Origin: Chelonoidis abingdonii | Taxonomy: Eukaryota > Chordata > Testudines > Testudinidae | NCBI RefSeq assembly: GCF_003597395.2 | Contig: NC_133778.1 | Location: forward strand, 10,298,092 to 10,362,091 | Direction: 5' to 3' | DNA length: 64,000 bases | Shown: positions 34,532 to 46,656 of the stretch, piece by piece | Layout: each line of letters opens with the position of its first letter | Position numbering within the stretch: the stretch's first letter is position 1 | Program-made: the position numbers and the translations under genes | The notes under the pieces: model-generated | What the model saw: only the letters and a program-made list of their open reading frames with translations | Database searches by the model: none | Told to the model about the DNA's origin: nothing

Positions 34532-34750
34532 ACCTCAGCCAAGATCAGGGCCCCATAGTGCCAGGCACTGTGCAAACATAACAAGAGACAATCTCAACCC
34601 TGAAGAGCTTACAATCTAAACAGAGGGAGGGGGAAAGGAAAGATTCTTCCATGGGGAACTGAGGCACAGATAGATTTAAGTGACTTACCCAGGGAGTTTG
34701 CGGCAAAGCTGGGAACTGAATGCAGCCTAAAGCTCAGTCTGGGGCCTTCA
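34532..34750 (-). repeat. MIR/L2-related repeat
   Basis: The run GCCAGGCACTGTGCAAACAT, AAGAGCTTACAATCTAA, GGGAACTGAGGCACAGATAG and GACTTACCCAGG follows a MIR/L2-type tail and core on the minus strand. Confidence 0.55.
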
Positions 34751-35082
34751 CCACAAGCCTATTCTTCCTTCTTTGTGGTACTTGTCAGGAGGAAGCTACT
34801 ATACACGTTAGCATGAGTAATTATCATACATATTGTTGGCAAGTTTGTTCCACTCTAGAATCTTATTCATGAGATTCCTGACTGTCTCCAAGATTGACAG
34901 GCAGTGTTAACACCCACACACACAGAGTCATGCTCCCTTCCTCCACAACCATAGAACACATCACATTTTATAGTTCCCAAACACCTTAAGGGTCCAGCCA
35001 CAGTCTGAATGAGGGGCAGGTGCAGGAAGCAATGGAGCAAAACACAGTGAGACATGGCACTGAAACAGTGGATGAACACAGC
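34751..35082. other. Unannotated stretch
   Basis: Nothing recognised. Confidence 0.35.
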
Positions 35083-35152
35083 CAGGGGTGGCTCTAGACA
35101 TTTCGCCGCCCTAAGCACACGTTTGGCGTGCTGGGGCCTGGAGCCGCCCCTG
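35083..35152. mobile_element. 70-bp minimal hAT element with perfect TSD
   Basis: The ends are CAGGGGTGGCTCTAGACATT and GGGGCCTGGAGCCGCCCCTG. Flanks are AACACAGC on both sides (35075-35082 and 35153-35160), 8 of 8. It keeps both ends of the 7301-7528 element but has lost almost all of the palindromic middle. Confidence 0.9.
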
Positions 35153-35560
35153 AACACAGCAGTTGGTTATAGCAAAAGCACTGCTTGTTCCTAACAGAAT
35201 AAAATCTTGGAAGCAGAACTGTTGCTCCTGTGGGTTGTTTTCCTTGATTCATTTTCCTCCCCTAATTCTAGTGAATGGTCCATTGGCCAATGCTGAGACC
35301 CCAAAATATTATTGGAAAACTGACATATTCCAAGATTTGTAGGGTACAGAAATGCAGCTTCAATCCTGGAAAGGTCTCCTCACCTCCACGGGCTCTCCAG
35401 ATGGCTGTTACAATGAGCCGTGTGCTTCCTCTAGGCTGCTAATCTCCATCCTGGTCCCTCACTTTCTCTAAATTCAAAACATCTTCTCTAATGAAAATTG
35501 TATTTAGGTCCCAATCTTGCTCCCATTGAAGGGGAGAGTGGTATGTGGAGGATGGGGAGA

Positions 35561-35714
35561 ATCATAGAATATCAGGGCTGGAAGGGACCTCAGGAGGTCA
35601 TCTAGTCCAACCCCTTTACAGATTTTTGCCCCACATCCCTAAATGGCCCCCTCAAGGATTGAGCTCATAACCCTGGGTTTAGCAGGCCAAGTCTCTGAGC
35701 TATCCTTCCTCCCC
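35561..35714 (-). mobile_element. tRNA-derived SINE with CR1-like tail
   Basis: Read on the minus strand it starts with a pol III-type head containing ATAGCTCAGAGACTTGGC (A box) and GGTTATGAGCTCAATCC (B box). It then passes into the CR1 3' tail GACTAGATGACCTCCTGAGG and finishes GATATTCTATGATT. This two-part build is the hallmark of turtle Cry-type SINEs, which use CR1 reverse transcriptase. No tRNA fold is preserved, so it is not a tRNA gene. Confidence 0.85.
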
Positions 35715-36236
35715 TGAGGTTGCTGTTGGTTTCATTGTTAGTAGGATACGTCCCTTATACTGGGGTTGACAGCAGTTTAAGCTGGTTAAGCTATACTGTT
35801 CCATTTGCTTATTGCTCAGCCTTATGACATGCATGGAAGGTGCTCGATAAGTTATGATAAAATATGGAGATATTGCCGTTTAAATGCTTGCGTGCTGTTT
35901 TCATACTGCATGAAGATTGCAAAACTCTTTTTATCGTCATTAGTCAAATCTCCTCATCCTTAAATCAAGGTTCATGGCCCTGGACCTCTTAGTGGAAAAT
36001 GTGTATTTTGTTCCAGACCAAAGCAGCATGACATTGTCTATGAAGGTTTGAAATATTTCACAGTATTCTGTAGTAAGGAATAAGCACATTGCCAAAGGGG
36101 TTAAGATGGGAGGAGGTTTCTGAGGAGAACAACTTTGTCAGGGAGCAGGGACAGGGTGATTCATAAAGCAACAACTTCCCTGGAAACAAGAACTTTTCTG
36201 CCCACTGGAGCCTAGATCTGGGTGAGAACAAATTCT
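35715..36236. other. Unannotated stretch
   Basis: Nothing recognised. Confidence 0.35.
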
Positions 36237-36315
36237 AGTTGTTTTGTAGCCCAGATGGGACTTGAACTCACAATCTTTGGGTTAGGCAGTGAATGCCTCA
36301 TTCATTTGGCCACTG
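36237..36315 (-). repeat. tRNA-like SINE head
   Basis: The complement reads AGTGGCCAAATGAATGAGGC then GTGAGTTCAAGTCCCATCTG, spaced like pol III A and B boxes. No full cloverleaf can be formed. Confidence 0.5.
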
Positions 36316-37459
36316 GGGTCCTTCTATGTGTAGGGTGGAAGATGCAGGAATTTAAGCGGCCAATCAAAGAGGCTCATTCAGACAGCAGCACATGCATGTT
36401 CTAACTAAATGGTTCACACACAGTGGCATGAAAAATAAACATCTACATTTCCAATAATGGGCACCTAAAGTTAGGTTCCTAAGACCAGGTGCCTAACTCC
36501 TATTGAAATCAACGGACGTTAAACACTTAAATTCCTCTGAGGATTTGAGCCCCAAGCCTGATTTTTCAAAAGGGATGAGCACTTCCCACTGCAGTCCTAG
36601 CCAAATGCTTTTGAATCTCACACAGATCCCAGCTGGATGGCTCTCCGGGGCTGGATTCTTTACCCTCTTCTTCTCTGGTGTCTGCAGCTTTTTTCTTTCC
36701 TGCTGCCACCGTCTCCTCTTTTTCAAGGTGGGGGGAAGGCGGGCGTTACAGAGCTCCACTGAAGCTCCACTCCACAGAGTTATGAGACCCAGCACCCACA
36801 TTGTAGGACCACCTTTATATCTAACCACGGGGGGACCTCATTTTGAAAAGCATCTAATTGACTTTGTGATGTATAAGACCACACTGGCAGTGACAGAGTT
36901 ACAGGGAGCCCAATTAGCCCATGCTGTAGCACCTGGAGAGGACATGCATCATTAAAGATTAGACCCCGCTGGGAGGAACCCAAGTAGGTGGTTCCTGTAG
37001 CAATGCAGGGCTTTACTTACAGGAGAGTGATAGTGGGGAGGGCTCTTCCCCTCTGGCAAAGGAACTACAGAGGGGCTTGTAGGGAGAAACAGATTCCTTG
37101 GGATTGTCCCTGAGGGGAGTAGGGAGAAGGAGATGCCTAAAGGAAACCTGGGAGAAGAAAGATTGCAGGGTAGAAGCTTGGGAGGAGCCAGCTCTCCAGG
37201 GAGAAAGCCCTGAGAGGCAGTGCTCTGTTACAGAGCCCGGGAGAGGAGTCTGTGGTGGACTGACGGGGGGGTGAAGATGTTTTGTTCTGTTGAGTTTTGA
37301 GCTGGGCCTTGTTACCCCGGAAGGGGTGGGAGCTGGCTGGAAGCCCAAGTCGCTGCACAGGCCGCTGGAGGACCAGGATGAAGCAGAAAGGCTGTAGTGC
37401 TGAGTCTTGCCATGAGGCGGCACCCTGGGATGGTGAGTCTGACTGACTTAGTCATTTAA
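36316..37459. other. Unannotated stretch
   Basis: No gene was recognised. The sequence around 36470-36600 (TGCCTAACTCCTATTGAAAT and following) belongs to a common unnamed repeat of similar type to others noted here. Confidence 0.35.
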
Positions 37460-37838
37460 GGCCTGGTCTACATTACGTGTTTAAATTGATTTAAAGAGCG
37501 TTAAATTGATTTAACGCTGTACCCGTCCACACTACAACGCCCTTTATATCGATATAAAGGGCTCTTTAAATCGATTTCTGTACTCCACCCCGACGAGAGG
37601 AGTAGCCCTAAATTCGATATTAACATATCGGAATTACGATAGTGTGACGGAAATCGACATATTGGCCTCGGGCGGTATCCACAGTGCAACACTGACCGCT
37701 CTGGACAGCAATCTGAACTCGGATGCAGTGGGCAGGTAACAGGAAAAGCCCTGCGAATTTTGAATTACATTTCCTGTTGCCCAGCGTGGAGCTCTGATCA
37801 GCACAGGTGACCACGCAGAGTCATCAGCACAGGTAACA

Positions 37839-39710
37839 ATGCAGTTCCTGAGAACGAAAAGAGCACCACCTGGACCACACAAGGTAACTGGATCTGACGC
37901 TATATGGGAGGGATTCAGTGCTAACAGAACTCCGTTCAAAAGACGAAATGAAAAATATTGAAAGAATCAAGTCTATGACGGGAAAGGCCACAGCAGGGAC
38001 TCATTGCAGTGCAGAGTAAAAGTTAAGGAGCTCAGACAGGCATACCAAAAACCAGAAGCAAAGGAAGGTCTGAGTCAGGGCTGAAACATGCCGCTTCTAT
38101 GCTGGCTGCACAATTTAGGGGGCTGCGCAACCAGTACCCACCCTGGCTGAGGATTCAGAGTCGGGAGAGCTGAGGATCAACTACACTGTGGATCACTCAA
38201 CTCATATCAACTGTGGCTGAGATTCTGCAGAGGGGAAGATGAGGAAAGGCAGAGGAGGAAGAGCTTGCTGAGAGCACACTGCACTCCGTCAGCCCCAAAG
38301 CCAAGAACTTTTTGTGACCCAGATAATACCGTCCCAGCCCTCCAAGCCACAAGCCCAGACAGTGAAGCCATGAAGCGACTCTGGTGAGTGTACCTTTGTA
38401 ATATCAAACATGGTTTAAAACAAGCGTTTTTTTAATGATTGAATGCCATCAGGGCTTGGGATGCATTCGCAGCAGTAAAGTTACAGGAAAAGATCGTTAA
38501 CGTGTCTGGGGATGGAGGCGAAAATCCTCAAAAATCTCTATGAATCGCTCTGGAGGTACTCAAAAAGCTTTTGCAGAAGACTGGGCAAGGCAGCCTATTT
38601 GGTCCCCATTATATGACACTTTTCCACGCATGCATGTAGCAATTATCAGAATCATAGCTTCACAAAGCACAGCCGCGTATGGACCAGGTGACTGCTGGTC
38701 ATCCAGAAACATACGTTCTGCATCCTGCGGTGGTATTCTCAGGAGAGTTATATCATCATTGTAACTGGTTGAAATCAGGAATTTAATTAGGGCAGACATG
38801 GTGATTTCCTACTGGGCAGCCGCTTAATCCTCTGTTGTAGCAAAGCGTGGGGAGGGAGAAAGGATAGCGCTGAGTTTTCAGCGTTTGGCGGCGAGCAGAA
38901 TCTCCAGCTACCAGCCACGCGGTGCGGGGGGGAAATAGCATTGAGTTTCTCAGCGTTTGGTGAGCAGAACTTCCCAGCACCAGCCACGCGTGCGGGGTGG
39001 GGGAAGGGGGATCATACCAGTGATCTTACATGATAGAAGCCAGCATGGGGGAGAGGGAAAGAGGGGGTTTGGGGTTTTCTGGTTCCTTAACAGGAACAAG
39101 GCATCATATCGATACGTGTTATGAACGCGGAGAAGTCAAACAAAGCCTCCATGGCGCATGAGACTATTGAATGCCTGGACTGCGTCTGTGAGATCTGCAA
39201 CACCAGAGCACAGCATCAAATTAACGATGCAAAATGCACTTGTGAGTGATCACTGTGCCTATGTAAGGTGGATATGTTGTCCAGTTAAGGTAACAAGGCT
39301 TTGTCTGTAAAATGTATCTTTTACATACTTCTTCCTGTTTTCCTCCCCCATGCAAGCTGCACAGTTGTCTGGCCTCCTACGCCTCCTGAAGGTAGCTCAG
39401 ATAAGGCAGAGAGGAGAGAGAACACGAGATGATGTTCTAGAAATCATGAGAAATACTCATGCAGAGCGCATGCGAAAATGAGTGGAAGGACGTGCTACAC
39501 GACAGGATGCCAGTCGGGAGGATAGGAGAGACGCTCAAGATGAGAGGTGTAGGCGGAAATCAGTGGTGGCGGATGCTACCTGCAATGATGCTGCTGCGCA
39601 TGACAAATGATTCTCAAGATGTGTTCAGGAAGAGCACGCTTACAGGTGCACTGAGCCCATGTTTAACCACCCGCAAACTCCCACGTTCATATCTCCTCAC
39701 CCAAGGTAAG
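37839..39710 (+). pseudogene. Harbinger Myb/SANT-like DNA-binding protein, decayed
   Basis: An ATG at 37839 opens MQFLRTKRAPPGPHKV and a stop follows after about 45 codons. In the next frame MTGKGHSRDSLQCRVKVKEL appears, the conserved helix of the trihelix/Myb-like protein that Harbinger elements encode beside their transposase. The C-terminal part resumes near 39355-39480 with LLKVAQIRQRGERTRDDVLE, again followed by stops. The intervening 38400-39350 may hold an intron and lower-complexity linker. The protein would help the transposase bind the element ends and enter the nucleus; this copy cannot be made. Confidence 0.6.
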
Positions 39711-40079
39711 TAACTCGTGGGAGGCTTTCTGCATCCGCCCACCCACCCCTGGACGTACAAGCAAAAGGCTGTCATTATTGTTGTAATGAGCATGGCCTTT
39801 TCCTTCCTCCTATTCTTCTCAAACCACAGACAGGTACCTTGTTATCTCTGCCTCTTTTTATAATACTTTTTATAAGAATACATCCAAAGGGAGGTGTGCT
39901 TACAGGGAATGACTTTAGAAAGAATACATGATTTATAAACAAACTGATGACTTTTAATAAAATCACATGATTTTAAACGATACTGACTTTATTTCCTTCA
40001 GCAAGCTGTAAGTAAGGGAAGGGTTTGCTTACAGGAAGTCAATCAAGGGGAGGGTTCACAGGGGAAACAAACACAGCAG

Positions 40080-41024
40080 TCACACCGTACCCTGGCCCGT
40101 GCTGAAACGTTTCAAGCTTCTCTGATGCGCACCGCCTCCTGTGTGCTCTTCTATATCGCCCTGGTGTCTGGTGCTCGTATCAGCAGCCAGGTGATTTGCT
40201 CTGCTCCCACCCCGCCATAAAGGTCTCCCCTTACTCCACAGAGATTGTGGAGCACACAGCAGACAACAAAAAACAGGCATGTTGGCTGAGTCGAGCGATA
40301 GTAATGTTGCCACACCTTGTTTAACGCCAATGCACATTCTACTACCATCTGCTATGCTCAGCTGTTGTGAACAGCTCCTGACCACGTCCAGCTGCCTGTG
40401 TAGTTTCTGTATGAACATGCATCAAGGGGTAGGCTGGGTCACCAGGATAACTACAGGCATTTCATCATCCCAAACGGTTATTTCTGGTCTGGAAGTAATT
40501 CCTTGCTGCAGCCGTTTAAACAGAGTTGTGCTTCTGAACGCGAGCGTCATGAACCCTTCCTGGCCACCCACGTGGATGTTGGTGTGAAACGTCCCTGATC
40601 CACCAGTGCTTGTGCACCATTGAAAAGTACCCCTTGCGGTTTAGTAGCTGCCCTGGCGCTCTGGGCAAGATAGGGAATGTTCCATCTATGGCACCACACA
40701 GTTAGGAATCCATTGCAGCAAAGCCTCCACATCACCTGCAGTTCCAAGAGTCCACAACCTTCCAGCAGCAGCTTAACGATTGCTTTGGCACTTATCAACA
40801 GCAGTCCCAAGTAGATTTGCCATCCAAATTATCCCGACTGACCAGTAGCTTCTGCGTTGCAAGCTCCAGAGGCTATTGCACCTCTCTCCACTGTGAGGCT
40901 GCCACTTAGTATTATGCGTTTCAGGCAGGGGAAAACATGTCACAAAGTTCAAAAAAGTGCTCTTACCCATGAGAAAGTTTGCAGCCACTGGATCGTCCCA
41001 CGCCGTAAAACTATGCGGTCCCAC
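40080..41024 (-). pseudogene. Harbinger transposase, decayed
   Basis: On the minus strand, fragments of a PIF/Harbinger (DDE) transposase occur in the right order across several frames. A DGT/IPxLA-like region near 40700 (the local frame reads WNIPYLAQSARAA) comes first. QALVDQGRFTPTSTWVARKG follows at about 40560-40600, and CCVLHNLCGVRGDL near 40210-40240. The last is the family's well-known ACC(x)LHN(L/I)C motif. No frame runs the full length and no acidic triad can be assigned with confidence. Confidence 0.6.
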
Positions 41025-41632
41025 TGTCTGTGTTTGTTTCCCGTGCCCAAATGGCGTTCATGGGTAGAACTGCCCCATTACCAGCAGAGCTCCAAAAGCA
41101 GGGGCCAGCGGTTAGGGAGAATTCAGTGTCCATGTCTCATCGCTCTCGTCGCCGCGCTGCCCGTAGCTGCCTCCTCCCTCTCGCTTTCAGTTCATGCTCA
41201 CATGACAGCACGAGAATGCACGAGGTGTTACAACGTTCACGATAGCGTTACTGAGCTCAGCAGGGTCCTATAGCCTGTGCTATGCTTGCCAGTCCAAGGG
41301 AAAAGCGCAAACGTGTTGTCTGCTGCTTTCACAAAGGGAGGGGTGAGGCTGTACCCAGAACCACCCGCGACAATGATTTCTGCCCCATCAGGCACTGGGC
41401 TCTCAACCCGGAATTCCAAGGGGCGGGGGGAGACTGAGGGAACTATGGGATAGCTACGAAATGGCTACCCACAGTGCACCGCTCCAGAAATCGACGCTAG
41501 CCTTGGACCATGGACGCACACGATCGAATTAACGTGCCTAGTGTGGACGCGCACACTCGACTTTATAATATCAGTTTTAAGAAACCGATTTTAGCTAATT
41601 CAATATTATCCCGTAGTGTAGACGTGGCCTAA

Positions 41633-42949
41633 GTCAATTAGTAAATGCTTTGCAAAATTGTACTCTTTGATCCTTTCAGTCCACAGGATTATGAGATTAC
41701 TCTTTGTGGAGGAGGTGACGGCTGAGCTGTGAGAGCAAAAGCCATGCACAGACATGCACCTTCAGATTCTTAGCAAAGCATAGTGACTTATTAAGTTCAA
41801 TGTAAATTCAAACCAGTATAAAAATTCTCCTTTTTAAAGTTGTGTTGCTGGGTAAGAATGAGCTTGTTTGGGCTAAACCACACTGCATACTAACTAAGAA
41901 TATTGTAAAGCGCTTTTAAATGATTGTCTCGCCTCGAGAGAAATGAGACAGTATTTCCTGAGTGTTTTTTTCCTTTTTATTTGCATGGAGTAATTGGCAG
42001 AAAAGCATGCACTATATGAGCTCTTCTGTGATGCTAGTAAGAAGCCCTGGCCTATAGCAGCTGAGAATCATTTGCACTAGTGTGTTTATGCTATTTGCTT
42101 TCATAGCTCACGCTTTAGAACATTGCTGGGTTTTTCCTGTGTGCCATATAACGAGTTAGCTCCTTACTGGCTGAATGCACAAGTGAGAATTAAATAATCC
42201 CTAACACTTCTATATACTCATTAATGTACCCAAACAAGCAGTGGATTGTAAATTTGAATAACTCATGAAAACACCAGGCTTGAAGTATTAGCTTATGACT
42301 TCTGTCTTGTGAGTTTGGGGAGGGGGATCAGAAATCAGTTAACACGTTCTGAGAAGTGACCATTTTATCCCCAAGTCACTTCTACACACACATCATCTTG
42401 GACGCTAGTCATGCCTGCCCAGAGGCCCAGTGCAGGCCCCATGTTTCTCTTGTTTATTTTGGGAACATAATGGTGCTCTAGGCTGAGGGCGGGGGGGGGG
42501 GGCGGGCAATGACATTGTGGGGTGCAACCCAGACCAGTGAGGAGTTGTGTCCAGCAAGCTGCGGTGCCTCAACTGTGCCGTTGCAGCTCCCACCCTGGGC
42601 TCTTTGCAAACAGCCGAACAGCATGTAGGTCCACAGGCAGTGGGTGCTTTTTGAAGAGAGGTGTGTGTTTGGGAGGGGGCTCTGCCAGTTTGGGGAAAGG
42701 CTATTTTCAGCATATTCATACACTTATTGAATGTGTCTATCATTGGTACCTGGGAGGGCTCATGGGAGAGGACAGAGAGGAATGGGTGAGAGGGCCTCGG
42801 CAGAGAGGAGCAGACAGGCCACAGTCTGGGCGTTGGTTCCCCCCTCCAACATCGAGGGAGTTTCCAGGGCTCCTGCCCAACCTCCCCAAACGCAAGAGTC
42901 ACGTGGCATCTATGACTGTGGCTCATGGAGACAGAGCAGCCCTTATTTT
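41633..42949. other. Unannotated stretch
   Basis: No gene was recognised. A G homopolymer of about 12 lies at 42491-42502. The 173-codon minus frame and 195-codon plus frame around 42405-43109 overlap each other and have no domain. Confidence 0.35.
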
Positions 42950-44043
42950 TTTCAGTGAGTGCTTGAGCCCCAGAGCAACCACCGAGTCAGCAACTATGTG
43001 CAGGTCACACCCTGAGTGTCTCTGTATAGCCACAGTCTTGATCCAGCAACCTGTCGGCAAACACCAACTATGCTGGCTTCCAGCAGCCTCGGTTGCAACT
43101 TGCAGGTGACCCCAACACACTCCCCGTCCTGAATTTCCCCCAAAAACATGTTCTGCGCCATCCAACACTCTCCTGGACAGTCCAGAAATACTAGGTCTGT
43201 TGCCCCTCTAGGGGGATTAGTGTACAACAGTTTGCTCCCATAAAGGGCGTTACCCACACAGTTCACAACACTGGATTCGTTTTGATTAAGGAATAAGAAG
43301 TTTAGTTAACTACAAAGAGAGAGATTAAGGGAGTACAAGCATAAGGCATTAAAGTCAGAAATCGTCACCAGAGAAACAAAGATGAAATGCTTCCTACCAC
43401 TAAACTTAACAAATTGGACTTGGTTCAAGGTGAAGTCCCACACTTCCAGTAATGTTGCTGACCAAACTCCCAGGCCAGGATTTGCTCCCAACATCCTGTT
43501 TCTTTTGTCGCCTTAAGTGAAGAGAAGAGATGGGGAGGGAGAGAGAACTTGGAGTGTTCTTGCCCCTCACTTTTATAGTTCAGTCCCCCCTTTGAAATAC
43601 ATTTTCCTGTGGGTTACCCCTAGTTTAAGGTTCATTCAAGCAGTAAAGAAGGCACCATGGTGTTTGGTGATGAAAGAGGTTGCACACTGTTTTTTCTCAC
43701 CTCTGTTAAGTGAAATACTGATTATTATTTTTTTCTCTTGTCTCCTGTCTTCTCCCTCTTGTTGTCTGAGAACCCTGATTACAACTTGTATTTAAACTGA
43801 GGTAAACACACATTCCTCTATTATGACAGGACTGGTCAGGCAGATCTTAACTGGGGCTATGTGGATTTGAATGTTTGCTACCAACATTATTCAGTGGGAA
43901 TTCCTAACTTTACATATAATGTTGCTACACACACATTGACCACTGAGTGATTAGTTTTCAAATAATACCTCACAAGGCATATTTTGTACAAAGATTATTA
44001 CAGTGGTGTGTAGGGTAAGAATACAGGTGTATGTTCTGTTACA
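42950..44043 (-). repeat. Probable ERV LTR, minus orientation
   Basis: The right end reads ATGTTCTGTTACA, which on the minus strand is an LTR start of the TGT type. Segments such as GAATAAGAAGTTTAGTTAAC, TTGGACTTGGTTCAAGGTGA and ATTTTGTACAAAGATTATTA belong to one long A/T-rich LTR-like unit. The left boundary is a guess and no duplication was found. Confidence 0.5.
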
Positions 44044-44552
44044 CCTGGCCCTCTACACAAAGGTGAATGTTACTTGAAATAGCCTTTACCTCTCCTGTGT
44101 CGAGCCCAGATTTTGTCTGCAGACTAGTTGTGCTTCCCAGCAGGCTGAAAGAAAATGCTGAGCACTTGTCATCTAGTGGGAAAAGCAGCAGGTTTGTCAG
44201 GCCTGCTTACGTAAAGTTGCTCCTCTGAGAATGGCGAAGCTCTTCACAAAGATGGGTGAGTGCTACCTCCATTCTCTGGGAGGGGAAACTCAGGTTAGCA
44301 GGGGTCAAAGTCCAAACTTCAGACTTGTCGATACCTAAATTTAGGCCCCCATGAGGAGGCCAGGAAACCCCTTTTCACAGGGCAGCAGTTCTGCATTGAA
44401 CCAGCAGATCAGAAAGAGCTAATATGGAGGCTAAGGACCACTCAGGGATAGCCTCGCAAATACAGACTAGAATTACAAGGCCTTCATGCCTAACCCAGTG
44501 AAAACTGGCTTTAATACCATTTAGATGTATTATCATATCCTAGAGGACCAAG
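44044..44552. other. Unannotated stretch
   Basis: Nothing recognised. Confidence 0.35.
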
Positions 44553-44690
44553 ATCCCTTTGTGCTAGGTGCTGTACAAACACCAAAAAAAAAGCCAGTCC
44601 CTGGTCCAAAGAGCTGACAGTCTAGCCGTTGGACATGAGATAACAGATGGAGACAGACAGATGGGGAGTACAAGGAAACAGTGGGACAAT
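44553..44690 (-). repeat. MIR/L2-related tail repeat
   Basis: The run TTGTGCTAGGTGCTGTACAA, then AGCTGACAGTCTAG and GGGGAGTACAAGGAAACAGT, is the same unit seen at 34532 and, on the other strand, at 57885 and 58345. Confidence 0.6.
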
Positions 44691-44769
44691 ATTGTTTAAA
44701 TAGACAAGACAGCCGCAGGGTGGGGGGAGGGGCAGAACACACCAACAGAGTGACTAGTGGGATGGTGGC

Positions 44770-45577
44770 TGTAATAAATATAAAGGTAAGGGTAACCACC
44801 TTTCTGTATACAGTACTATAAAATCCCTCCTGGCCAGAGGCACAAAATCCTCTTATCTGTAAAGGGTTACAAAGATCAAGTAACCTGGCTGACACCTGAC
44901 CCATAGGACCAATAAGGAGACAAGATACTTTCAAATCTGGTGGGAGGAGGCTTTGTTCTGTCTGTTCCATGTGGCTCTTGCCACAGATCAAGAAAGCAAG
45001 TAATCCAACTCCCACAGAATTAGTAAGTACTAGCATGGGAATGTGTTAGATTATCTTTTGTTTTGGCTTGTGATTTTCTCTGTGCTGAGAAGAAGGTGTA
45101 GTCCTGTTTTTCTTTTTCTTTTCTTTTTTCTTTTCTTTTTGTAACTTTAAGGTTTTGCCTAGAGGGAAATCCTCTGTGTTTTGAATCTGATTGCCCTGTG
45201 AGATTATCTTCCATTCTAACTTTACAGCGGTGCTTCTTTTACCCTTTTTCTTTCTAATAAAGTTCTGGTTTTTTTTTAAGACTCTCTGATGGGTTTTTTT
45301 TAAGTGTCCTAAGAAACCCAAGGTTGGTCTGTGCTCATCTTGTTTATTCTCAAGCCTCTCCAGGAAAGAGGGTGTAGGGATTGGGGGGCAGATAGGGCTC
45401 CAAGTGGCCCTCCCTAAATGTTTGTTTGAATCACTTGGTGGTGGCAGCTTTACCTAATCCAAGGTACAAGGGAGAATTTGTGCCTTGGGGAAGTTTTAAC
45501 CTAAGCTGGTAGAAATAAGATTTCATGCGGGTCCCCACATCTGTACCCTAAAGTTGAGTGGGGAGGGAACCCTGAGA
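44770..45577 (+). repeat. LTR related to family A, + orientation
   Basis: It starts TGTAATAAATATAAAGG and ends CTAAAGTTGAGTGGGGAGGG followed by AACCCTGAGA. This end is the complement of the starts of the LTRs at 9034 and 31978. CCTGGCTGACACCTGACCC and ACAAGATACTTTCAAATCT also match them in complement. A TAATAAAG poly(A) signal lies near 45256. The flanks agree poorly, so the exact ends are less certain. Confidence 0.65.
45106..45142. repeat. Pyrimidine (TTTTC)n tract
   Basis: Irregular TTTTC/TTTTTC repeats inside the LTR. Confidence 0.7.
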
Positions 45578-45740
45578 GCAGCAGACCGCATGTTAGCTCC
45601 CCAATTGTGAAGGAGTAGTTAAGAGGGGATCTAGCAAATGGGTGGGGGAGCGGTGATGGGGTGGAGTGCAGTGGCTGTGAGGGAGCGGGAGGGTTGGAGC
45701 AAACAACTACTCAGCATAGAACACAGACAGCCCATTCTAC

Positions 45741-46656
45741 TAGGGTTGCCAGGAGTCTGAATTTTTTCAACCAGAACCGCCAGTTGAAAGGGGACCCTGG
45801 CGGCTCCGGTTGGCACTGCTGACCATGTCATTTAAAAGTCCGGTTGGCAGTGCAGCAGGGCTAAGGCAGGTGCTCTGCCTGCTGTGGCTCCATGAAGCTC
45901 CTGGAAGCAGCAGCATGGCCCCGCTCCGGCTTCTACACATAGGGGCAGCCAGGGGATTTGGCACACTGCCCCTGCCCCAAGCACCAGCTCTGTAGCTTCC
46001 ATTGGTCAGGAAGCGCAGCCAGTGGGAGCTGGGTGGTGGTGCCTGCAGATGGGCAGTGCGCAGAGCTGCCTGGCCATGCCTCTGCATAGGAGCTGGAGGG
46101 GAGACATGCTGCTGCTTCCAGGAGCTGCCTGAGGTAAGCACCACTGGGAGCCAGCACCCCGATCCCCCTCGGTCCCAGTCCAAAGTACCCTCCTACACCC
46201 CAAACCCCTCATCTCTAATCCCTGCCCCAGTCCTGATCCCCCTCCCACCCTCTTCAGTCCCAACCCAGAGCACCCTCCTTTACCCAAACCCCTCATCTCC
46301 AGCCCCACACCAGAGCCTTCACCCTCAAATGGAGTCCTCATGCCCCAACCCTCTGCCCCAGCACACAGCCCCCTTCTGCTTTCCAAATCCCTTGGTCCCA
46401 GCCTGGAGCCCCCTCCAGCACCCCTAACCCCTCATCACTGGCCCCACCCCAGAGCCTGCACCCCCAGCTGAAACCCTCCCACATTCCAACTCCCTGAGCC
46501 AGCCTGGGGAAAATGAGTGAATGAGTGAGGGTGGGGAGAGCAAGTGACAGAGGGAGGGGAGATCGAATAAGCAGGGGGCCTTGGAGAAAGGGGGCCTCAG
46601 AGGAGCAGCAGGGTAAGCGAGTTTGGTTTTGTGTGAGTAGAAAGCTGGCAACCCTA
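45741..46656. mobile_element. 916-bp hAT element with perfect 8-bp TSD
   Basis: The ends TAGGGTTGCCAGG and AGCTGGCAACCCTA are inverted. Flanks are CATTCTAC on both sides (45733-45740 and 46657-46664), 8 of 8. The interior is C-rich with repeats of the CCCCAAACCCCTCATCTC type. The 141-, 126-, 138- and 177-codon frames inside are compositional and overlap on both strands. No transposase was recognised, so it is non-autonomous. Confidence 0.85.

Larger units (their letters stand above)
37460..41629. mobile_element. PIF/Harbinger DNA transposon, 4.17 kb, both genes decayed
   Basis: The left end GGCCTGGTCTACATTACG and the complement of the right end, GGCCACGTCTACACTACG, are good inverted repeats. 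The flanks are TAA on both sides (37457-37459 and 41630-41632), the 3-bp duplication typical of PIF/Harbinger. Inside, a Myb/SANT-like gene relic runs on the + strand and a transposase relic on the minus strand, so they converge. Both have multiple stops and frame changes; the element cannot mobilise itself. Confidence 0.85.

Noticed and set aside
35640..35714. Possible tRNA gene
   Set aside because: A and B boxes are present, but the segment continues into a CR1 tail and cannot fold as a tRNA; it is a SINE head.
42405..43109. 173-codon minus and 195-codon plus frames
   Set aside because: They overlap, lack any motif and have no splice or promoter support.
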